The notes below the pieces were generated by a model. That model was given only the letters and a program-made list of their open reading frames with translations. It was not told the origin of the DNA and searched no databases. From the NCBI RefSeq assembly GCF_947489715.1, contig NZ_CANLER010000001.1, forward strand, positions 868,001 through 932,000: a stretch of 64,000 nt of DNA, read 5' to 3'. A program made the position numbers and the translations under genes. Position 1 is the first letter of the stretch, and every line of letters starts with the position of its first letter. Source of the stretch: an uncultured Roseovarius sp. GTDB taxonomy: Bacteria; Pseudomonadota; Alphaproteobacteria; Rhodobacterales; Rhodobacteraceae. Shown in pieces: positions 42,304-51,907 of the stretch.

Positions 42304-44127
42304 TCAACCCGATTGCTCGGCTTTTTCGGCCAGCATCAGCCACTCTTCCTCGGCGCTCAAAAGCTTTTCCTGACGCTCCGCCAGCGCCTCTGACGCCTTC
42401 TTGAACTTGACCGGTTCACGGGTGAAAAGCTCGGGATCCGCCAACAAACCTTCCAGCTTTCCAATCTCTGCCTGCCAGCGTTCCATCAACCCCGGCAATT
42501 CCTCCAACCGGTGCTTTTCGGTAAAGGATAACCCCTTTTGCGCGGCTTTAACTTGCGTTAACTTCTTGTCATTTCGCTTTGTTTTTTCAGCATTATTTTT
42601 GAGGTTTCCAAGCGCATCGCTGCCTTTCTGCGCCTGGTAATCGCTCCACCCGCCCGCATAGACCGTTGTGCGCCCATCACCCTCAAATGCGATGGTCGTC
42701 GTGGCAACACGGTCAAGGAAATCTCTGTCGTGACTGACCAGCATCACCGTGCCGTCATAATCGTCCAGCAATTCCTGTAACAGGTCCAGTGTTTCGATAT
42801 CCAGATCGTTCGTCGGTTCATCCAGCACCAGCAGATTGCTTTCCCGCGCCATCAGCTTGGCCAACAGCAACCGGGCTTTTTCCCCGCCTGACAAGGACTT
42901 AACCGCCGCCCGCGCCTGCCGTTCATCAAACAGGAAATCCTTGAGATAGCCCACCACATGGCGCGGCTGGCCCCGTACCAAAACCTGATCCGCCTGGCCC
43001 GACACCCGCATCTCCTTGTCGCCGGTCAGGCTTTCCCAAAGGCTCATTTCCGGGTCCAGCTGGGCGCGGGTCTGATCAAACACCGCCGGCAACAGGTTGG
43101 TGCCATGCACCACCTCGCCCGCATCCGGTTCTATCTGTTTTAGCAGCAGCTTCAGAAGCGTGGTCTTGCCCACGCCATTCGGCCCGACAAAAGCCACCCG
43201 GTCGCCGCGCTGCACCTTGAGGTCAAACTTTCTTAAGATTTCCCGCCCATCATAGGATTTCTCGATCCCGCGCGCCTCGATCACCTTTTTCCCGGATTTC
43301 GGCCCAGATTCCAGCGCCATCGCCGCGGCACCCTGCCGCTTGATCTGACTGGCCCGTTCCGCGCGCAGCGCCTGTAGCGCCCGTACCCGACCCTGATTGC
43401 GTTTGCGCCGGGCGCTGATGCCTTCCACGGCCCACCGCGCTTCGGATTTGATCTTGCGGTTCAGCTTGTGGCGTTGCTGATCCTCTTCTTCCCACATCTT
43501 GTCGCGCCAGGCTTCGAACGCATCGAATCCTTTTTCCTGACGTCGGGTCATTCCCCTGTCAATCCATAGGGTTGCACGCGAAAGTTCACGTAGAAATGCG
43601 CGGTCATGACTTATCAGAATATAACCGGCGCGGGTCTGTTTCAGCTCTGCTTCAAGCCAGGAAATCGCCTCGATATCCAGATGGTTGGTGGGCTCATCCA
43701 GCAGCATCAGATCGGGCGCTTCCGCCATCAGCTTGGCCAGCGCCGCGCGCCGCCGTTCCCCGCCAGAGGCGGTTGCGACCGGTCGGTCAGGATCGAATTT
43801 CAGACCTTCGCCGGCGCGCTCCACCCGGTACATCTCGCCCGCGTCCAATGCGCTGGCGGCATAATCCCCAAGCGTGGAAAAGCCTTTCATTTCAGGCTCT
43901 TGCTCCATGTAGCCCACGCTGATACCCGGCGTGACGACGCGATTTCCCCGGTCCGGTTCGACCAGTCCGGCCATGACTTTCATCAGTGTCGATTTTCCGG
44001 ACCCGTTGCGTCCGACCAGTGCCACCCGGTCGCCGGGATGCACGATCAACGACAGATCATCAAAGACAGGTTCCCCGCCGAAAGTCAGCGAGATATCCGT
44101 CAGTTGGAGAAGAGGAGCCTGTGCCAT
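42304..44127 (-). CDS. ABC-F family ATPase, Uup-like
   Basis: The 607-aa protein has two ATP-binding cassettes without membrane domains: first Walker A GRNGSGKST (39-47), signature ATASGGERRRAAL and LMLLDEPTNHLDIEA. The second Walker A is GPNGVGKTT, with LSGGEKARL and LLVLDEPTNDLDIET. A C-terminal helical tail fits Uup-type ABC-F proteins, which act on the ribosome. The ATG at 44127 excludes an Arg-rich upstream reading. Length is normal. Confidence 0.93.
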   Translation of the reverse strand: MAQAPLLQLTDISLTFGGEPVFDDLSLIVHPGDRVALVGRNGSGKSTLMKVMAGLVEPDRGNRVVTPGISVGYMEQEPEMKGFSTLGDYAASALDAGEMYRVERAGEGLKFDPDRPVATASGGERRRAALAKLMAEAPDLMLLDEPTNHLDIEAISWLEAELKQTRAGYILISHDRAFLRELSRATLWIDRGMTRRQEKGFDAFEAWRDKMWEEEDQQRHKLNRKIKSEARWAVEGISARRKRNQGRVRALQALRAERASQIKRQGAAAMALESGPKSGKKVIEARGIEKSYDGREILRKFDLKVQRGDRVAFVGPNGVGKTTLLKLLLKQIEPDAGEVVHGTNLLPAVFDQTRAQLDPEMSLWESLTGDKEMRVSGQADQVLVRGQPRHVVGYLKDFLFDERQARAAVKSLSGGEKARLLLAKLMARESNLLVLDEPTNDLDIETLDLLQELLDDYDGTVMLVSHDRDFLDRVATTTIAFEGDGRTTVYAGGWSDYQAQKGSDALGNLKNNAEKTKRNDKKLTQVKAAQKGLSFTEKHRLEELPGLMERWQAEIGKLEGLLADPELFTREPVKFKKASEALAERQEKLLSAEEEWLMLAEKAEQSG

Positions 44128-44164
44128 GCCGGGCGGGCTACCCCGCCACCTCGGGCGCGTCAAG

Positions 44165-44893
44165 CTATTGCGCAACCGCCCGCAGACGCCGCTTGCGCGC
44201 GGCGGGTATGGCGCGGATTTCAAGCCCGGTGAAAACATGCAGCGTGTTCAACTGCCGGTCCACCACCGCATGATCGCTGACCCAGCCTCCCATCGACAGG
44301 TAACTGCGCAACAAAGGCGGCATTTTGGTCAGCGCCTTGCGCATATCCGGCTTATGCCAGGTCTCTGCGAACCGAAAGATGGACGCCGCCTTTACCCTTG
44401 GGGCCCAATGTATTGGGGCAACGTGCCGCTTTTTCAGCAGGCCGAAAGCATCAAGGTATTGCCCCGCGTCCGTACCGGGAAAGGAGGAGCAACCAAATAG
44501 TATTTCCACAGTGTTTTCATCGACATAACGCGTCATGGCACCCCATGCGATGCGCAGGATATCGGGATCGTTCAATCCGGGCAGAACACAGAACCTGCCC
44601 ATCTCAACCATCTTGCCGGGAAACCTTTGAAGGGCGGATAGATCATAAAACTGGGCGGCATAACTACGGTCGATCTCGGCGCCGGACGGCAGCGGCAGAA
44701 TGCGAAAGCAACAGACCAACTGACCGGTCTGACATTCTTCGATCAGCATATGGGTGCAGATGTCATCGAAACGATCCTGATCCAGCCCCTCACCGCCGAA
44801 AAACGCTTGGTGCCTCAGGCGCTGCGCCGCCCTGAGATCGTCCTTTGTCTGCCCAATCCGGGCGCGGTAGCGACCATTGATCAGATCGTGCAT
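44165..44893 (-). CDS. olsB: Ornithine lipid N-acyltransferase OlsB
   Basis: The 242-aa protein matches OlsB, a GNAT-like enzyme that transfers a 3-hydroxyacyl chain from ACP to ornithine, the first step of ornithine-lipid synthesis. Typical segments are RLRHQAFFGGEGLDQDRFDD, VEMGRFCVLPG, and LLRSYLSMGGWVSDHAVVDR with the following LNTLHVFTGL. OlsA is not next to it. The gene is on the same strand as ABC-F, 37 bases apart. Confidence 0.9.
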   Translation of the reverse strand: MHDLINGRYRARIGQTKDDLRAAQRLRHQAFFGGEGLDQDRFDDICTHMLIEECQTGQLVCCFRILPLPSGAEIDRSYAAQFYDLSALQRFPGKMVEMGRFCVLPGLNDPDILRIAWGAMTRYVDENTVEILFGCSSFPGTDAGQYLDAFGLLKKRHVAPIHWAPRVKAASIFRFAETWHKPDMRKALTKMPPLLRSYLSMGGWVSDHAVVDRQLNTLHVFTGLEIRAIPAARKRRLRAVAQ

Positions 44894-44972
44894 GTCAAAC
44901 CTCGGTCAAACTTGTGCAGGCATCATCTGCCCGCACATGCTCACGCAAGATACCACAACGGCATGACACTGA

Positions 44973-45428
44973 TCAGTTCAGAAAATCTGCCGGATCGAAG
45001 TTGCCGATATTGCCCAGAAGCTGACGCAGGAAGCCGTTATTCACAACGGACGAATCCGTCACCCGCCGGGTCAGCGGAATGATGTTCCCGTCCGCCAGAC
45101 TAAACCGTTCGATATTGGCGACCGTGTCACTATCGTCAAAACTGATGGCAAGCACCTGACGCTCGACCACTTCGGGTTTGAACATGCCAAAGGTACGGAT
45201 GCGGCTGCGGATGTAATAATAGTCACCCTCGCTCAGCACGCCCGAGGCCGAGGGTGGACCGATCACATCGTCCACCGTTGCCCGGCTATCAACGCCCACA
45301 ACCAGCTCTGCCAGCTCGTTCTCGTTCGGGACATACCCGTGATTCTGATAGATGGCCGTGCAGGACGTCGCCGCAAAAAGGCAGAGCAACGCGAACAGTT
45401 TACTCAAACGAAAGTTGACCACGAACAT
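44973..45428 (-). CDS. bamE: Outer membrane assembly lipoprotein BamE
   Basis: The 151-aa protein has a signal peptide with lipobox ATSC and the SmpA/OmlA fold pattern: NHGYVPNENELAELVVGVDSRATVDDVIGPPSASG, then a beta-rich segment with YYYIRSRIRTFG. BamE is a lipoprotein of the outer-membrane protein assembly complex. It is divergent from the DUF177 gene, as often seen in roseobacters. Confidence 0.92.
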   Translation of the reverse strand: MFVVNFRLSKLFALLCLFAATSCTAIYQNHGYVPNENELAELVVGVDSRATVDDVIGPPSASGVLSEGDYYYIRSRIRTFGMFKPEVVERQVLAISFDDSDTVANIERFSLADGNIIPLTRRVTDSSVVNNGFLRQLLGNIGNFDPADFLN

Positions 45429-45488
45429 ATACGACCCCTTGATCCTGGCGTTTTGCGCCTTTCATCCCGCTTACAACAAGGTGATACA

Positions 45489-46067
45489 ATGGTTCAAGAA
45501 AGGATGCGAGATTCGCCTATGCCAGATGACATTCCCCCCATCACGATCCTGCGCGTGGCCGATCTGCCGCAGAACCGTGCAACACCATTTCATCTAAAGC
45601 CGGACAGCACCGGTAATGCCGAGATTGCCCATGAACTTGGTATTCTGGGCATCCGGAAACTGGATTTCAAAGGTACGGTGCAAGCTGAAGGCAAATCCGA
45701 TTGGCAACTTACCGCCCAGTTGGGCGCGACCGTTGAACAGGCTTGTGTCATTACGCTTGATCCGGTGATCACGCGGATCGACCAGCCCGTGACGCGCAGC
45801 TTTGTTGCGAACTTATCGGCCGATCTGGCCGAAGAAATTGAAATGCCAGAGGACGACACGACCGAAGCGCTTGGGGCAGAAATCGACCTGTTCCGGGTGA
45901 TGACAGAGGCCCTGGCACTGGCGTTGCCCGACTATCCACGCCGCGATGATGCCACCCTGGATCAAAGCGAATTTGCCGCCCCCGGCGTGACCCCGATGAA
46001 AGACGAAGATACCAAGCCATTTGCCGGTCTGGCGCAGTTGAAAGACAAACTAGAAAAAGGCGATTAA
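45489..46067 (+). CDS. DUF177/YceD family protein
   Basis: The roughly 192-aa protein has the DUF177 pattern: LGATVEQACVITLDPVITRI, then LPDYPRRDDATL and a C-terminal PFAGLAQLKDKL. YceD-type genes precede rpmF-plsX-fabH in many bacteria; a role in 23S rRNA accumulation is known in plants and E. coli. Two further ATGs at 45504 and 45519 could serve as starts; AAGGTG upstream of 45489 favours this one. Confidence 0.88.
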   Translation: MVQERMRDSPMPDDIPPITILRVADLPQNRATPFHLKPDSTGNAEIAHELGILGIRKLDFKGTVQAEGKSDWQLTAQLGATVEQACVITLDPVITRIDQPVTRSFVANLSADLAEEIEMPEDDTTEALGAEIDLFRVMTEALALALPDYPRRDDATLDQSEFAAPGVTPMKDEDTKPFAGLAQLKDKLEKGD

Positions 46068-46220
46068 TGGCAGCAGAAAACGCTTGCCCCGGCAGCAATT
46101 CACTGTATTTTCGCGCTTCCATCGGAATTTGGGGTTGAAACGTCGGCTCATCACAGATTAAGAGCCGCGAACACTCGTGAAACCGGGCTATCTGAGGCCC
46201 ACAGGAATTGAGGTTGTGAC

Positions 46221-46427
46221 ATGGCTGTCCAACAGAACAAAGTATCGAAATCGCGTCGCAACAACCGTCGCGCGCATGATTCACTGGTTGCGGCAAACCC
46301 GAATGAATGCCCCAACTGTGGTGAGTTGAAGCGCCCGCATCACGTCTGTGCCGCATGTGGCCACTATGCCGATCGCGAAGTTGTCGCGCTGGCGGACGAG
46401 GTCGATCTGGACGACGACGCGGCATAA
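46221..46427 (+). CDS. rpmF: 50S ribosomal protein L32
   Basis: The 68-aa protein begins [20 protein letters not shown] and has the zinc-binding set [14 protein letters not shown], normal for L32. The order DUF177-rpmF-plsX-fabH is highly conserved. The 150 bases upstream may hold the rpmF promoter. Confidence 0.97.
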   Translation: MAVQQNKVSKSRRNNRRAHDSLVAANPNECPNCGELKRPHHVCAACGHYADREVVALADEVDLDDDAA

Positions 46428-46450
46428 CTGCCCAAAGGACGCTCGCCCGA

Positions 46451-47557
46451 ATGACCGCGCTAAAGGATCAGTCCCAGGCCGGTGCAGGGCGCACCATCAT
46501 CTCCATTGACGCCATGGGCGGCGATAAAGGGCCGGCGGCAGTAGTCGCCGGCATTTCGTATTCGGCCAAGAAAAACCCGGATATCGGCTTTATTCTGCAT
46601 GGCCCCAGGGACAAGCTGCAAAAGCTTGTCGAGCGCCGCAAAAACCTGGCGGACCGTTGCGAAATTCGTGATGCCAAGGACATCGTCTCGATGGAGGACA
46701 AACCCGCACAGGTCATGCGTTCCGGGCGCGAGACCTCGATGTGGTCCGCTCTCGAATCGGTGCGCAATGGCGAGGCGACCGTTTGCGTTTCCTGTGGCAA
46801 TACCGGTGCACTGATGGCGCTTTCGATCCTGCGCTTGCGCAAGCTCAGCGGTATTTACCGCCCGGCAATCGCAGTAATGTGGCCGTCCAGCAACCCGCAG
46901 GCGTTCAACATCATGCTGGATGGCGGCGCGGATATAAGGGCAGATGCCAAGGATTTGATGCAATACGCGTTGATGGGCACATCTTATGCCCGCAACGGGT
47001 TCGGCATCGAACGACCGCGAATCGGCCTGTTGAACGTGGGCACTGAAGAACACAAAGGTCGTTCCGAATTAAAAGAGGCACATGATCTGATTTCCGCCAA
47101 TGCGCGCCGGGCAGAGTTTGAATTCGTGGGCTTTGTCGAAGGCCGCGATATCCCGGGAAACACCTGCGATGTGATTGTAACCGATGGCTTTACCGGCAAT
47201 GTCGCATTGAAGACCGGTGAAGGCATTGCCGGGCTGATCTCGGATCAGTTGAAAGAGGCTTTCAAGTATTCTCCTCTGTCACGACTGGCCTCGGTTCTGG
47301 CCTACACATCCCTGCAACGGCTGAAGAAACGCATCGACCCGCGTCGGGCCAATGGCGGGGTCTTTCTGGGGCTGAATGGAACAGTGGTCAAATCCCACGG
47401 CGCAGCGGATGCAACAGGCATATCCGCTGCAGTAAAGCTTGCGTTTGAATTGGCGCAATCCGGCTTTACGGAAAAACTTGCCGCACGGGTTGCATCTGCC
47501 GCCATGCTTGACCAAGATGACGCAACCGAAGCCAAATCCGACGGTGAAAATCAATGA
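46451..47557 (+). CDS. plsX: Phosphate acyltransferase PlsX
   Basis: PlsX makes acyl-phosphate from acyl-ACP for phospholipid synthesis. The 368-aa protein has the IISIDAMGGDKGP N-terminus and FVSCGNTGALMAL, and a later VTDGFTGNVALKTGEG. The start at 46451 follows the rpmF stop by 23 bases. The stop overlaps fabH by four bases (ATGA). Confidence 0.96.
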   Translation: MTALKDQSQAGAGRTIISIDAMGGDKGPAAVVAGISYSAKKNPDIGFILHGPRDKLQKLVERRKNLADRCEIRDAKDIVSMEDKPAQVMRSGRETSMWSALESVRNGEATVCVSCGNTGALMALSILRLRKLSGIYRPAIAVMWPSSNPQAFNIMLDGGADIRADAKDLMQYALMGTSYARNGFGIERPRIGLLNVGTEEHKGRSELKEAHDLISANARRAEFEFVGFVEGRDIPGNTCDVIVTDGFTGNVALKTGEGIAGLISDQLKEAFKYSPLSRLASVLAYTSLQRLKKRIDPRRANGGVFLGLNGTVVKSHGAADATGISAAVKLAFELAQSGFTEKLAARVASAAMLDQDDATEAKSDGENQ

Positions 47558-48528
47558 CATTGCGCGCCGTCGTCCACGGTATCGGGCACTACCTTCCCGA
47601 GCGTATCGTGCCGAATTCTGCGTTCGAAGAGACGCTGGACACATCGGATGAATGGATCCGGACACGGTCCGGTATTGAACGCCGCCATTTCGCTGCCGAA
47701 GGACAAACAACCTCGGATCTGGCGGTTCGCGCGGCGCAGAATGCGTTGGACGATGCTGGCCTGCAAGCGAACGACATTGATGCGCTGATCGTTGCCACGT
47801 CAACGCCCGACCTGACCTTCCCATCTGTTGCCACCATGGTGCAGGAAAAGCTGGGTATGACGCAGGGCTTCGGATTTGACGTGCAGGCCGTTTGTGCCGG
47901 ATTCATCTTTGCCCTCACCAATGCCAATGCGCTGATCGTTGCAGGGCAGGCCAAACGGGTGATGGTAATCGGTGCGGAAACGTTCAGCCGGATCATGGAT
48001 TGGTCAGACCGATCCACCTGCGTACTATTCGGTGATGGTGCAGGCGCACTTATCCTTGAAGCCGGTGAAGGGGCTGGCACAAGCGAGGACCGTGGTGTGC
48101 TGTCGGCGGACATCAATTCCGACGGCCGGTATCGCGACATGCTTTATGTCGACGGTGGTGTGTCTTCTACGGGCACGTCGGGAAAACTGCGGATGCAGGG
48201 CAACCCGCTGTTCCGTCAAGCCGTGGAAAAGCTGACATCAACCGCTGAAACCGCGCTTGAAAAGGCGGGTCTTGGCAATGCCGATGTGGATTGGATTGTC
48301 CCGCATCAGGCCAACATTCGGATCATTCAGGGCACCGCGAAAAAGATGGGCGTCTCGATGGATCATGTGATCGTGACGGTTCAGGATCACGGCAACACAT
48401 CTGCCGCCTCAATCCCGCTTGCCATGTCCGTTGGTGTGGCCGAGGGGCGCATCAAAAAGGGCGATTTACTGGTTTCCGAGGCAATCGGAGGTGGTTTGGC
48501 CTGGGGTGCTGTGGTTCTCAGGTGGTGA
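47554..48528 (+). CDS. fabH: 3-oxoacyl-ACP synthase III
   Basis: FabH starts fatty acid synthesis by condensing acetyl-CoA with malonyl-ACP. The 324-aa protein has the catalytic Cys in DVQAVCAGFIFAL, the His in VPHQANIRII and the Asn in HGNTSAASIPLAM. Length is normal. It is translationally coupled to plsX. Confidence 0.97.
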   Translation: MTLRAVVHGIGHYLPERIVPNSAFEETLDTSDEWIRTRSGIERRHFAAEGQTTSDLAVRAAQNALDDAGLQANDIDALIVATSTPDLTFPSVATMVQEKLGMTQGFGFDVQAVCAGFIFALTNANALIVAGQAKRVMVIGAETFSRIMDWSDRSTCVLFGDGAGALILEAGEGAGTSEDRGVLSADINSDGRYRDMLYVDGGVSSTGTSGKLRMQGNPLFRQAVEKLTSTAETALEKAGLGNADVDWIVPHQANIRIIQGTAKKMGVSMDHVIVTVQDHGNTSAASIPLAMSVGVAEGRIKKGDLLVSEAIGGGLAWGAVVLRW

Positions 48529-48585
48529 ATTACTGCTAGTTTTGGGAAATCATTCGCTTAAAGAGCATTGTGCAAGTTGTTGACA

Positions 48586-48614
48586 TTGACTCGGAAATTC
48601 CCTTCGCCCTAAAG
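48586..48614 (+). promoter_or_regulatory. Candidate sigma-70 promoter for ihfA
   Basis: TTGACT (48586-48591) and CTAAAG (48609-48614) are 17 bases apart, with an overlapping TTGACA at 48580. They lie 25 bases before the ihfA ATG, which is consistent with a promoter giving a short leader. Confidence 0.45.
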
Positions 48615-48638
48615 TCTGTCAAAGACAGAGGGGAAGTT

Positions 48639-48941
48639 ATGAGCGAAAAAACTTTAACCAGAATGGATCTGAGTGAATCGGTATTCCGAGAGGTCGGTCT
48701 CTCCAGAAACGACTCGGCCCAACTTATTGAAAATGTACTTGAATACATGTCCGATGCCCTGGTGCGCGGCGAGCAAGTCAAGATTTCATCTTTTGGCACC
48801 TTTTCCGTACGTGACAAATCGGCTCGTGTTGGGCGTAACCCGAAAACTGGCGAAGAGGTTCCAATCAACCCCCGTCGTGTGCTGACTTTCCGTCCTTCGC
48901 ATCTGATGAAAGATCGTGTTGCCGCCGGTAACAAGCGTTAG
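48639..48941 (+). CDS. ihfA: Integration host factor alpha subunit
   Basis: The 100-aa protein [20 protein letters not shown] has the HU/IHF fold with [21 protein letters not shown] and [19 protein letters not shown], including the DNA-intercalating Pro. IHF bends DNA and supports integrase, promoter and replication complexes, possibly including the island's integrase. The start follows GAGGGGAAGTT. Confidence 0.95.
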   Translation: MSEKTLTRMDLSESVFREVGLSRNDSAQLIENVLEYMSDALVRGEQVKISSFGTFSVRDKSARVGRNPKTGEEVPINPRRVLTFRPSHLMKDRVAAGNKR

Positions 48942-48954
48942 GACATAGGCGGTT

Positions 48955-49977
48955 ATGGCCAAATCAGCCGACGCTTTTCGCACAATCAGTGAAGTTGCCG
49001 ACTGGCTGGAAACGCCGGCGCATGTGCTGCGTTTCTGGGAGAGTAAGTTCAGCCATGTAAAGCCTGTCAAACGGGCCGGTGGGCGCCGGTATTACCGCCC
49101 GTCAGACATGCTGTTGCTGGGGGGTATCAAAAAACTGCTCCACACCGACGGCATGACGATCAAGGGCGTGCAGAAGCTTCTGCGCGAAAAAGGTGTAAAG
49201 CACGTCGCGGGGCATTCTCAGCCGCTTGATGACGTGACCGTCGCCGAAGCAAGCGACGCTGCACTCGAACTACCCGGCGAAGCGGTCAGCCCCCCAGAAG
49301 AAACTGTTGTGGACTTTCAACGCGGCGCGTTGAAGGGAACGGATCAACCTGTTGCGCCTGATGAGGCAGCGCAAGCGCAGCCTGCGGAAGAGTCGCTTCA
49401 GGAGGAAGAGCCACCACAGGAAAGCGCAGATGAGCCGCCGCAAGACATTGCGGAGGAACCTGATCAGCAAGAAATGACGCTTCAGGAGGAAACGGCGGAC
49501 AATGAGCCTGCTGTAACCGAGGACGAGCCTGGCGCTGTCGAGCAAGAGCCCGCCAACGAAGTTGAGGCTGAGCCCGTTGCCGAAATTGAGGCCGAGGCAG
49601 ACGCTGCCGTCGAAGACGAGAGCGCGAAAGAAGAACCCGAGCCTTTGCCGATAGAAGAAGCGCAGGAAGAAACGCCAGACGCACCAGTCGAAGAGCCGCC
49701 GGTCATGCCCAGCTTTTCACATCGTCCGGCCCAGCCTGAGCCCGAAGAGGAAGTCCCTGCACCCGCGGCTGAGATCACCGCCCCCCCTACCCCTAAACCC
49801 AACAGCGTAGATCTGCCAGACGATCCTACCGATGACATCGAGGCTGAACCCGGTGTTCTGACGCAGATTGCCGCCTTGCGACCACCGATCTCAAACGACA
49901 TGGCAGATCGACTGGGGTTGGTTCTTGACCGCCTGCGTCACGGTGACGACGGGAATGGGCCCAGTCAGGGCAGCTAG
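48955..49977 (+). CDS. MerR-family regulator with long acidic tail
   Basis: The first 75 residues form a MerR winged helix: [20 protein letters not shown] and [22 protein letters not shown]. The remaining 265 residues are very rich in Glu, Pro and Ala, with no cysteine metal site, and end in a short helical segment ([20 protein letters not shown]). Proteins of this form follow ihfA in many Rhodobacteraceae. The acidic tail length probably varies. Target genes are unknown. Confidence 0.88.
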   Translation: MAKSADAFRTISEVADWLETPAHVLRFWESKFSHVKPVKRAGGRRYYRPSDMLLLGGIKKLLHTDGMTIKGVQKLLREKGVKHVAGHSQPLDDVTVAEASDAALELPGEAVSPPEETVVDFQRGALKGTDQPVAPDEAAQAQPAEESLQEEEPPQESADEPPQDIAEEPDQQEMTLQEETADNEPAVTEDEPGAVEQEPANEVEAEPVAEIEAEADAAVEDESAKEEPEPLPIEEAQEETPDAPVEEPPVMPSFSHRPAQPEPEEEVPAPAAEITAPPTPKPNSVDLPDDPTDDIEAEPGVLTQIAALRPPISNDMADRLGLVLDRLRHGDDGNGPSQGS

Positions 49978-50039
49978 GGCAAAAAAGTGGGATTTAGTGC
50001 TTGTCCCTGTTGGGAAAACCAGTATGAAAGCCCAATCGT

Positions 50040-50116
50040 CGGGCTATGGCGCAGCCTGGTAGCGCGTCCGTCTGGGGGACGGAAGGTCGCAGGTTCGAGT
50101 CCTGCTAGCCCGACCA
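50040..50116 (+). tRNA. tRNA-Pro(GGG)
   Basis: The 77-base cloverleaf has acceptor CGGGCTA with TAGCCCG, discriminator A, encoded CCA, and anticodon stem-loop CCGTCTGGGGGACGG with anticodon GGG. Confidence 0.95.
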
Positions 50117-50186
50117 TCAACACCACACTCCCCGCCCTTGAACCCTTGTCAGGGGTCGCGCCCGGGGCGCGGAACCGCCAGGGGGC

Positions 50187-51272
50187 ATGGACATGACCGG
50201 TGTTCTTTCCAGTCAACAACTGAAGGCATTGATCGCTGACGGTCGTCTTGCCGCTGATCCCTGCATCATCCCTGAGCAGATACAGCCCGCCAGCCTTGAC
50301 CTACGCCTCGGTCACACGGCCTACCGCGTACGTGCCTCGTTTCTGGCAGGTCATGGTCGTACAGTTGCCGACCGGCTGAGCGAATTCGAGATGCATCAGA
50401 TTGACCTCAGCGACGGGGCCGTGCTGGAGAAAGGCTGCGTCTATGTCGTGCCTTTGATGGAAACGCTTGATCTACCCGCTGACGTCACGGCCGTAGCCAA
50501 TGCCAAATCATCTACTGGCCGTCTTGACCTTCTGACGCGCACCATTACCGATGGCAGCGAAGAATTTGATCGCATCGCATCGGGTTACAATGGGCCGCTC
50601 TATGCCGAAATTTGCCCGCGTTCTTTCTCGGTTCTGGTACGTCCCGGGATGCGCTTGAACCAAATCAGGTTTCGCGACGGCCAGGCCGTACTGGATGATG
50701 CCGCGCTGCGGGCGCTGCATAGTGAAAGCCCCTTGGTTGATGGTGCCGCGGTAATTGACGATGGTCTTGGATTTTCCGTAGATCTAAAACCGACCTCAAC
50801 CACCTTGGTGGGATATCGCGCCAAGCCGCATACAGGCGTGATTGATTTGGATCTTATTGATCACTACGCACCTGCGGATTTTTGGGAAGAAGTTCATGCG
50901 GACAAAGGCCATATCATCCTTGATCCGGGTGCTTTCTACATCCTGGTGAGCCGCGAAGCCGTGCACATTCCGCCGGCCTATGCTGCCGAAATGGCCCCCT
51001 ACCTAGCGATGGTGGGCGAATTTCGGGTGCATTATGCGGGCTTTTTTGACCCTGGCTTTGGCCATAACGCAGCCGGTGGTGCCGGGTCTCGTGGCGTGCT
51101 TGAAGTACGCTGCCACGAAGCACCTTTTGTGCTGGAACATGGCCAGATTGTCGGTCGCCTGGTTTATGAGAAAATGCATCAAGTTCCCGAGCAACTTTAC
51201 GGCGCTGGAATTGCCTCAAACTATCAGGGCCAGGGGCTGAAACTTTCCAAGCATTTTCGGACAGTTGGCTAA
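50187..51272 (+). CDS. 2'-deoxycytidine 5'-triphosphate deaminase, long form
   Basis: The 361-aa protein is a two-domain version of Dcd found in alphaproteobacteria. It has IQPASLDLRLGHTAYRV in the first half, then ANAKSSTGRLDLLTRTITD and YAEICPRSFSVLVRPGMRLNQIRF. HYAGFFDPGFG and LEVRCHEAPFVLEHGQIVG follow in the second half. It makes dUTP from dCTP for thymidylate synthesis. An alternative ATG is two codons later. Confidence 0.9.
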   Translation: MDMTGVLSSQQLKALIADGRLAADPCIIPEQIQPASLDLRLGHTAYRVRASFLAGHGRTVADRLSEFEMHQIDLSDGAVLEKGCVYVVPLMETLDLPADVTAVANAKSSTGRLDLLTRTITDGSEEFDRIASGYNGPLYAEICPRSFSVLVRPGMRLNQIRFRDGQAVLDDAALRALHSESPLVDGAAVIDDGLGFSVDLKPTSTTLVGYRAKPHTGVIDLDLIDHYAPADFWEEVHADKGHIILDPGAFYILVSREAVHIPPAYAAEMAPYLAMVGEFRVHYAGFFDPGFGHNAAGGAGSRGVLEVRCHEAPFVLEHGQIVGRLVYEKMHQVPEQLYGAGIASNYQGQGLKLSKHFRTVG

Positions 51273-51398
51273 AAAATTTCGGCTAGAATCCGCCAATGTT
51301 GAAATCCCCTATACGAAAGGATATACTTTAATACATCTTTAAGTAATATTACAGATACATTAGATAACTTTAAATTGTTTCGTGAGTAGGAACACAAC

Positions 51399-51554
51399 TT
51401 GCATATATTGCGGCTATTGCCTTCCAGACCACTTGTTATTCTTGCTGGCTTTTCTCTTTTTCTCGCATATGTCTCTGTCAGAGACCTGATAAACGCGGTC
51501 CCGCAAGGGCAAACCGCCACGCCAGCATCGCACCAGCTTATCCCTGATAACTAG
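51399..51554 (+). CDS. Possible small membrane protein
   Basis: A 51-aa reading begins with TTG after AGGAAC and contains a hydrophobic stretch (RPLVILAGFSLFLAYVSV) followed by a polar, Pro-rich tail. It lies in the 367-base spacer after the dCTP deaminase gene, which otherwise holds nothing I can support. A stop just upstream in frame limits the start. The unusual start codon makes this uncertain. Confidence 0.35.
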   Translation: MHILRLLPSRPLVILAGFSLFLAYVSVRDLINAVPQGQTATPASHQLIPDN

Positions 51555-51639
51555 CTGTTCGAAAACGCACATTTCTTTAAGCAGATTGGCAGGACCAACC
51601 GTTTTGCGATCTGAATTGATGTGCCATAACGACTAGGGA

Positions 51640-51837
51640 TTAACGGAGACGTCGCATCATCCGCATTGTCTGTTTCGCGCGCTTGCCCGTCTCGGCGGTG
51701 TCGGTCATCTTTGGACCGTCCTCTTTTCCACGGTTCATGCGTTTTCCCACTGCATCCATGCCCGCGTTGACGCCCGACCGCATCAGCTTACGCATCACGA
51801 TGCGCACCACCATATTGACGATTTGATTGGCGTTCAT
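51640..51837 (-). CDS. Small basic roseobacter hypothetical protein
   Basis: The 65-aa protein MNANQIVNMVVRIVMRKLMR is helical and basic, with NAGMDAVGKRMNRGKED in the middle. I recognise it as conserved in Rhodobacteraceae, where it follows scpB. Function unknown. The ATG at 51837 is preferred because it has GGAGG upstream and starts the conserved part. Confidence 0.65.
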   Translation of the reverse strand: MNANQIVNMVVRIVMRKLMRSGVNAGMDAVGKRMNRGKEDGPKMTDTAETGKRAKQTMRMMRRLR

Positions 51838-51907
51838 TGCGCCCTCCTCAACTGCCTCTGGCCTTTGATATAGCACGTAAACATGAAAATTTCAGGGCAA
51901 AGCGGCG